This document shows, piece by piece, positions 24,844 to 28,703 of a stretch of DNA of 28,703 bases. Both the position numbers and the translations under genes were made by a program. The notes beneath the pieces were generated by a model. It did no database searches and had not been told where the DNA came from. It saw only the letters and a list, made by a program, of their open reading frames with translations. The DNA lies in contig UQNU01000026.1 of NCBI GenBank assembly GCA_900542555.1, forward strand, positions 1-28,703. The letters are read 5' to 3'. How positions within the stretch are numbered: position 1 is the stretch's first letter; each line of letters starts with the position of its first letter. Source of the DNA: an uncultured Collinsella sp. (GTDB lineage: Bacteria; Actinomycetota; Coriobacteriia; Coriobacteriales; Coriobacteriaceae).

Positions 24844-26253
24844 TTACCCGTAGATGCGTTGGGGTTGTTCTTCGCCCTTTACGGAGGCTTCGGTCACGAT
24901 GACCTTGGAAACGCCCTCCTCGCTGGGAAGGTCGAACATCGTCTGCTGCAGCACGTCCTCGCAGATGGAGCGCAGACCGCGGGCGCCGGTCTTGCGAGCA
25001 AGCGCCATGCGGGCGATCTCGTGCAGGGCGGCATCCTCAAACTCAAGCTCAACGTCCTCGAGCTGGAACATCTTGCGGTACTGACGCACCACGGCGTTCT
25101 TGGGCTCGGTCAGGATTGACACCAGATCGTCCTCGTCGAGCGCCTGTGTCTGGGTAACGACGGGCGTACGTCCCACAAACTCGGGGATCATGCCAAAGGC
25201 GTTGAGGTCCTGCGGGAGCACCTGACGCAGCAGGTCGTTCTCGTCGACCGAGGTGGGGCCGGCGATCTCGGAGTTAAAGCCCACGCCCTTGTTGCCCACG
25301 CGGTCGGCGATGATCTTGTCCAGACCCACAAAGGCACCGCCGCAGATAAACAGGATGTTGGTCGTATCGATCTGCAGCAGCTCCTGCTGGGGATGCTTGC
25401 GGCCGCCGGTGGGCGGAACGCTTGCCACCGTGCCCTCAAGAATCTTAAGCAGCGCCTGCTGAACGCCCTCGCCCGAAACATCGCGGGTGATGGAGAGGTT
25501 CTCGGCCTTGCGGGCGATCTTGTCGATCTCGTCCACGTAGATAATGCCAACCTGCGCGCGCTCGATATCGCCATCGGCGGCATTGATGAGCTTGAGCAGG
25601 ATGTTCTCCACGTCCTCACCCACGTAGCCGGCCTCGGTAAGTGCGGTGGCGTCGGCGATGGCAAACGGCACCTCGAGGATGCGCGCGAGCGTCTGGGCGA
25701 GCAGGGTCTTACCGGTACCGGTGGGACCGAGCAGCAAGATGTTGGACTTGGCGAGCTCCACCTCGTCCATATCATCGTCGAGCTGCGAGTCCAAGCCGTC
25801 GTCAAAGGCCGAAAGCGCAGCACCACCCTCGATGACGCGGCGGTAATGGTTGTACACGGCAACCGACATGGCGCGCTTGGCGTCCTCCTGGCCCATTACA
25901 TAGGCCGAAAGCTCGTTATAGATCTCGTGCGGGGTCGGCACGTGCGTAATGACCTGACGGGCGTCGTCCTCCAGCTCAAAACCCTCGGCCTCGGGATCTA
26001 CAGCAGGCTGGCCGGCAGCTTGACCGTGATCGTTGAGGAAGCCCGGCAGCTTGCCGTTGCGGGCGGCGTCCATAAAGTCCGAAGCCAGCGACTCCTCCAA
26101 GATCTCGGAGCAGGCGGCAACGCACTCGTCGCAGATAAAGATGTTGGTGGGGCCCTTTACAAGGCGGCGAACCTGCCCCTGCTCTTTTCCGCAGAAGGAG
26201 CAGCGGATGGGGTTGCCGTTCTCGTCGAAGTTGTCCTGCATGTTACCGGCCAT
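24844..26253 (-). CDS. clpX: ATP-dependent Clp protease ATP-binding subunit ClpX
   Basis: 469 residues from ATG 26253. ClpX unfolds tagged substrates and feeds them to ClpP. An N-terminal zinc domain has C18/C21 and C41/C44. Walker A is GPTGTGKT (176-183), and Walker B is in IIYVDEIDKI. The pore region contains GGRKHPQQE, the RKH loop, and MIPEFVGRTPVV lies in the sensor region. It is longer than the usual 410-430 residues because of acidic, Ala/Gly-rich insertions at about 65-105 and 145-168 (DDGLDSQLDDDMDEVE), before the Walker A motif. It begins one base after the clpP stop, with AAGGA in the end of clpP; a start at 26274 would overlap clpP. The operon order clpP-clpX behind tig is widely conserved. 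Confidence 0.97.
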   Translation of the reverse strand: MAGNMQDNFDENGNPIRCSFCGKEQGQVRRLVKGPTNIFICDECVAACSEILEESLASDFMDAARNGKLPGFLNDHGQAAGQPAVDPEAEGFELEDDARQVITHVPTPHEIYNELSAYVMGQEDAKRAMSVAVYNHYRRVIEGGAALSAFDDGLDSQLDDDMDEVELAKSNILLLGPTGTGKTLLAQTLARILEVPFAIADATALTEAGYVGEDVENILLKLINAADGDIERAQVGIIYVDEIDKIARKAENLSITRDVSGEGVQQALLKILEGTVASVPPTGGRKHPQQELLQIDTTNILFICGGAFVGLDKIIADRVGNKGVGFNSEIAGPTSVDENDLLRQVLPQDLNAFGMIPEFVGRTPVVTQTQALDEDDLVSILTEPKNAVVRQYRKMFQLEDVELEFEDAALHEIARMALARKTGARGLRSICEDVLQQTMFDLPSEEGVSKVIVTEASVKGEEQPQRIYG

Positions 26254-26254
26254 C

Positions 26255-26887
26255 CTAGGCGTCCTTAGCGGCAAGGTCGCGCGAGGTGACGATACGGTCG
26301 ATTAGACCGTAGTCGAGGGCCTCGGCAGCCGTGAGGTAGTTGTCGCGCTCGGTATCGGCCTGGACCTTCTCGATGGGCTGGCCCGAGGCGTCGGACAGGA
26401 TCTGGTTGAGCTCGCGACGAGTCTTCTTGATCTCCTCGGCCACGATCTCGATCTCGGTCTGCTGGCCCTGGGCACCGCCGCTGGGCTGGTGAATCATAAC
26501 CTTGGAGTGCGGCAGGCAGAAGCGCTTACCCTTGGCGCCGGCCGAAAGCAGCACGGCGGCCATAGACGCGGCCATACCGACGCAGATGGTGGAGACCTGC
26601 GGCTTGATGAAGTTCATAGTGTCCAGAATCGCCAGGCCGGAGTAGACCTCGCCACCGGGCGAATTGATGTAGAGCGAGATATCCTTCTCGGCATCCTGGC
26701 TCTCAAGATGCAGCAGCTGGGCAACGACCAGGTTGGCGCTGACGGAGTTGATCTCCTCGCCCAAGAAGATGATGCGGTCGTTGAGCAGGCGCGAATAGAT
26801 ATCGTAGCTGCGCTCGCCGCGCGGCGTCTGCTCGATAACGTATGGCACGAGGGCGGAATCGAACTTAGCGATCATACGCATCTCCAT
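26255..26887 (-). CDS. clpP: ATP-dependent Clp protease proteolytic subunit ClpP
   Basis: 210 residues from ATG 26887. Serine peptidase S14 subunit of the barrel-shaped protease. The triad is S108 (GMAASMA), H133 (MIHQPSGG) and D178 (ADTERDNYL). The oxyanion region INSPGG is at 75-79. The N-terminus RGERSYDIYSRLL is the usual start of the mature chain, so at most a short propeptide is removed. An alternative start at the fifth codon, with GGAG six bases upstream, is equally possible. It precedes clpX by one base and follows tig after about 150 bases holding a hairpin. Confidence 0.97.
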   Translation of the reverse strand: MEMRMIAKFDSALVPYVIEQTPRGERSYDIYSRLLNDRIIFLGEEINSVSANLVVAQLLHLESQDAEKDISLYINSPGGEVYSGLAILDTMNFIKPQVSTICVGMAASMAAVLLSAGAKGKRFCLPHSKVMIHQPSGGAQGQQTEIEIVAEEIKKTRRELNQILSDASGQPIEKVQADTERDNYLTAAEALDYGLIDRIVTSRDLAAKDA

Positions 26888-26920
26888 TTCTCTTACGGAC
26901 CAATAGTGGTTCTAGACAAA

Positions 26921-26961
26921 CGTACGGTGCCCGCATGCTATGCATTGGCTGGCACCGTACG
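26921..26961 (-). terminator. Inverted repeat between tig and clpP
   Basis: CGTACGGTGCC (26921-26931) and GGCACCGTACG (26951-26961) form a perfect 11-bp stem. The 19-base loop contains a small GCAT/ATGC hairpin. On the minus strand only TTTG follows, so termination would be partial at best. A second short palindrome, ACCGG-ATAA-CCGGT, lies at 26967-26980. Confidence 0.5.
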
Positions 26962-27037
26962 AAGCAACCGGATAACCGGTGTATAACTTTACCCCATCAC
27001 GGGCGCACCCATGCGCTCGCGGGCAAGGTGGCGAGAA

Positions 27038-28336
27038 TTACTCGGCGTCCTTGGCGGTCTCGTCGACCTCGGTCACCTTGGCGTTCTCGACCAGGTGGTC
27101 GACGGCCTTGGAGCGACGGATGGACTCGCGGACGGCAGGCATGCGGCCGTCGGCGATGAACTCGGCCTTGGAAGCCTCGACGTCCTTGACGCCGGCCTTC
27201 TCGAACTCGGCGTTGATGTCGTCCTCGGTGACCTCGATCTTGAGCTCGCGGGCGAGGGCGTCGAGCGCCAGAGACTCACGGGCAACGTCGTTGGCCTGCT
27301 TGTGCAGGTCGCCGATGAACTGCTCCATGGTCAGACCGGAAGCGGGAAGCCAGGTGTCCAGCGTCATGCCGCGGGCAGCGAGGTTGGACAGGAAGTTCTG
27401 GCCAAGCTCCTCAAAGACGGACTGCTCGTAGTCGGCGTCCATCTCGTCGAGCTGCAGACGCTCGGCGAGAGCGGAGACGCAACGGTTCTCCTTCTCGGCC
27501 GGGAGACGGGAAGCCTTGTCCTGCTCGATCTCGATCTTGATGGCGTCGCGCATAGCGTCGATGCTGTCGAAGCCAAAGTCGGACTTGACGAGCTCGTCGG
27601 TGAGCTCGGGGGTGTTGCGGACCTTGATGCCCTTGACGGTGACCTCGACGGTGTGGGTCTCGGCCTCCTCGCCCTCCTCGACCTCGTCGGTCCAGGTGAC
27701 GGTCTTGACGTCGTCAACGTTAGAGCCGATCAGGGCCTCGTTGAACTCCTTGGGGTTGCTGTCGCTACCGGCGATGAGCATGCGGCCCTCGGCGGCAAAG
27801 TTGTCGGCGTTCTCGACGGCCTTGAGGTCGACGGTGACGTAGTCCTCGGCCTCGACGGCGCGACCCTCGACGTCCTCGAAGGTGGCACGGTAGTTGAGGA
27901 GCATCTCGACCTGGTTGTTGATCTCGGACTCGGTGACCTCCGCAGGGGGCATCTCGATCTCGACGGCGTCGAAGGAGGAGAGCTCAGCGGCGGGACGCAG
28001 GGAGAACTCGACGGTGTAGGTGTAGTCCTCGTGATCCTTGGCGAGGTCGAGCTCCTTGTAGTCACCGTTCTTGGTGGGGACGATGTCCAACTCGTTGAGG
28101 ACGGCGGGCTCGTTGGCGGCGATCAGGTCGTTGGTGGCCTGAGCGAGGGTAGCCTCGGCGCCAAGAGCAGAATCGATGACCGGACGGGGGGCCTTGCCGG
28201 CGCGGAAGCCCGGGAAGCGATACTTCTTGGCGGTGTCCTTGTAGGCCTTCTTGATCGCGGCGTCGACGTCGGCGGCCGGGATGGTGACCGTAGCGGTGAG
28301 CTTGGCGTCCTTGACGTCAGAAGCGGTGATGTTCAA
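27038..28336 (-). CDS. tig: Trigger factor, ribosome-associated chaperone
   Basis: About 433 residues, normal for the family. The N-terminal ribosome-binding domain contains GFRAGKAP, with the FRAG signature near residue 44. The middle has an FKBP-type peptidyl-prolyl isomerase domain (EDYVTVDLKAV onward), and the C-terminal helical chaperone domain follows. The frame runs back to 28564, but that part is the reverse of a tRNA gene. AGGAGG lies inside the frame at 28343-28348, six bases before TTG 28336, so I choose TTG; GTG 28339 and ATG 28351 are the alternatives, and the ATG sits upstream of the ribosome binding site. It handles nascent chains at the ribosome exit. It leads the tig-clpP-clpX block. 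Confidence 0.95.
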   Translation of the reverse strand: MNITASDVKDAKLTATVTIPAADVDAAIKKAYKDTAKKYRFPGFRAGKAPRPVIDSALGAEATLAQATNDLIAANEPAVLNELDIVPTKNGDYKELDLAKDHEDYTYTVEFSLRPAAELSSFDAVEIEMPPAEVTESEINNQVEMLLNYRATFEDVEGRAVEAEDYVTVDLKAVENADNFAAEGRMLIAGSDSNPKEFNEALIGSNVDDVKTVTWTDEVEEGEEAETHTVEVTVKGIKVRNTPELTDELVKSDFGFDSIDAMRDAIKIEIEQDKASRLPAEKENRCVSALAERLQLDEMDADYEQSVFEELGQNFLSNLAARGMTLDTWLPASGLTMEQFIGDLHKQANDVARESLALDALARELKIEVTEDDINAEFEKAGVKDVEASKAEFIADGRMPAVRESIRRSKAVDHLVENAKVTEVDETAKDAE

Positions 28337-28426
28337 CACGTTCCTCCTCATACTGCCCAGCTTATCTGAGGTGCTGGTACCTTTATGCAACAAGCGTCGC
28401 GAGGGCATAAGCCGACGCGGGTGCGT

Positions 28427-28510
28427 TGGTGCGGGCGAAAGGACTCGAACCTTCACGGGAATCCCACCAGAACCTAAATCTGGCGCGTCTACCAATTCCG
28501 CCACGCCCGC
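28427..28510 (-). tRNA. tRNA-Leu (UAG anticodon)
   Basis: Read on the minus strand, GCGGGCG and CGCCCGC form the 7-bp acceptor stem, discriminator A is at 28430, and CCA is encoded at 28427-28429. The anticodon arm CCAGA-TTTAGGT-TCTGG shows TAG at positions 34-36. A variable arm (TGGGATTCCCGTG) and a TTCGAGTC T-loop match tRNA-Leu, a class II tRNA. Confidence 0.97.
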
Positions 28511-28529
28511 ATGAGCGCACAGACTAGGA

Positions 28530-28538
28530 ATGATAGCA
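28530..28538 (-). promoter_or_regulatory. Extended -10 promoter for tRNA-Leu
   Basis: TGCTATCAT on the minus strand is an extended -10 element 20 bases before the tRNA 5' end. The -35 region is weak (GTGCGC). The transcript may continue into tig. Confidence 0.5.
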
Positions 28539-28606
28539 GATACGAGCGGCAAGCGCACGCACACGTTTTACAGGCTCACGACCTCACCACGAGTTGCAAT
28601 GGAGCA

Positions 28607-28689
28607 GGGTAGCTAATTTGGGACGGGGCTTTTTTAGCTACCCCGCTTGTGGGGGTAGCTAAAAAAGCCCCGTCCCAAATTAGCTACCC
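28607..28689. repeat. Perfect 38-bp inverted repeat at window edge
   Basis: Arms 28607-28644 and 28652-28689 are exact complements around the 7-base loop GCTTGTG. Each arm also has GGGTAGCTA at one end and TAGCTACCC at the other, so arms can fold on themselves. Both arms contain a GGGGCTTTTTT-type stretch, so it may end transcription in both directions. A further GGCTACCC at 28696-28703 hints that the repeat continues past the window. Confidence 0.97.
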
Positions 28690-28703
28690 CCCATCGGCTA
28701 CCC

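Noticed and set aside
27011..28369. 452-residue plus-strand frame
   Set aside because: It is the mirror of tig, rich in Leu/Val/Gly/Asp, with no recognisable fold.
28337..28564. N-terminal extension of trigger factor
   Set aside because: The peptide (GVAELVDAPDLGSGG) is the classic translation of a tRNA gene; tRNA-Leu occupies this interval.

Overview
The window is a contig end from a GC-rich bacterium. Gene content (ClpP-ClpX-trigger factor, a GlpA-like/DUF1667 oxidoreductase trio, a LoaP-type regulator heading an exopolysaccharide operon) and composition suggest a gut Coriobacteriia (Actinomycetota), most likely Collinsella. This is inference; no taxonomic search was possible. The first 50 bases are not biological: they are the Illumina P5 tail, an i5 index and the Nextera transposase adapter left on the contig.

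Region 1 (52-1476): 3' part of a gene for a transglutaminase-like protein with a C-terminal ricin-type beta-trefoil-like module. Region 2 (1473-12407, all minus strand): a roughly 10.8 kb exopolysaccharide operon, much poorer in GC than its surroundings. In transcription order it encodes a NusG/LoaP-like antiterminator, an initiating sugar-phosphate transferase, two GT2 glycosyltransferases, an EpsG/Wzy-like polymerase, another GT2, a broken gene remnant, a fourth GT2, a polysaccharide pyruvyl transferase, a Wzx-type flippase and an FrhB-like iron-sulfur protein. Together they would build a lipid-linked repeat unit, decorate it with pyruvate, flip it and polymerise it.

Region 3 (12508-15034, minus): thrS with its promoter and tandem terminators, and a small membrane protein with zinc ribbons. 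Region 4 (15035-18886): a 628-base divergent intergenic space holding a regular array of a 15-bp motif every 40 bp in strictly alternating orientation, then a three-gene operon for a GlpA-like FAD/2Fe-2S oxidoreductase, an NAD(P)/FAD oxidoreductase and a DUF1667 protein. Region 5 (18923-24822): an M24 Xaa-Pro peptidase between two copies of one palindromic repeat, then folC and valS on the minus strand, with valS flanked by two copies of a different, nested palindromic element. Region 6 (24844-28510, minus): tRNA-Leu(UAG), tig, clpP and clpX, a protein-folding and proteolysis block. A perfect 38-bp inverted repeat lies at the right edge.

The least ordinary content is between genes: the 40-bp alternating array and three separate palindromic element families. 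None matches a standard feature class that I can name with confidence.
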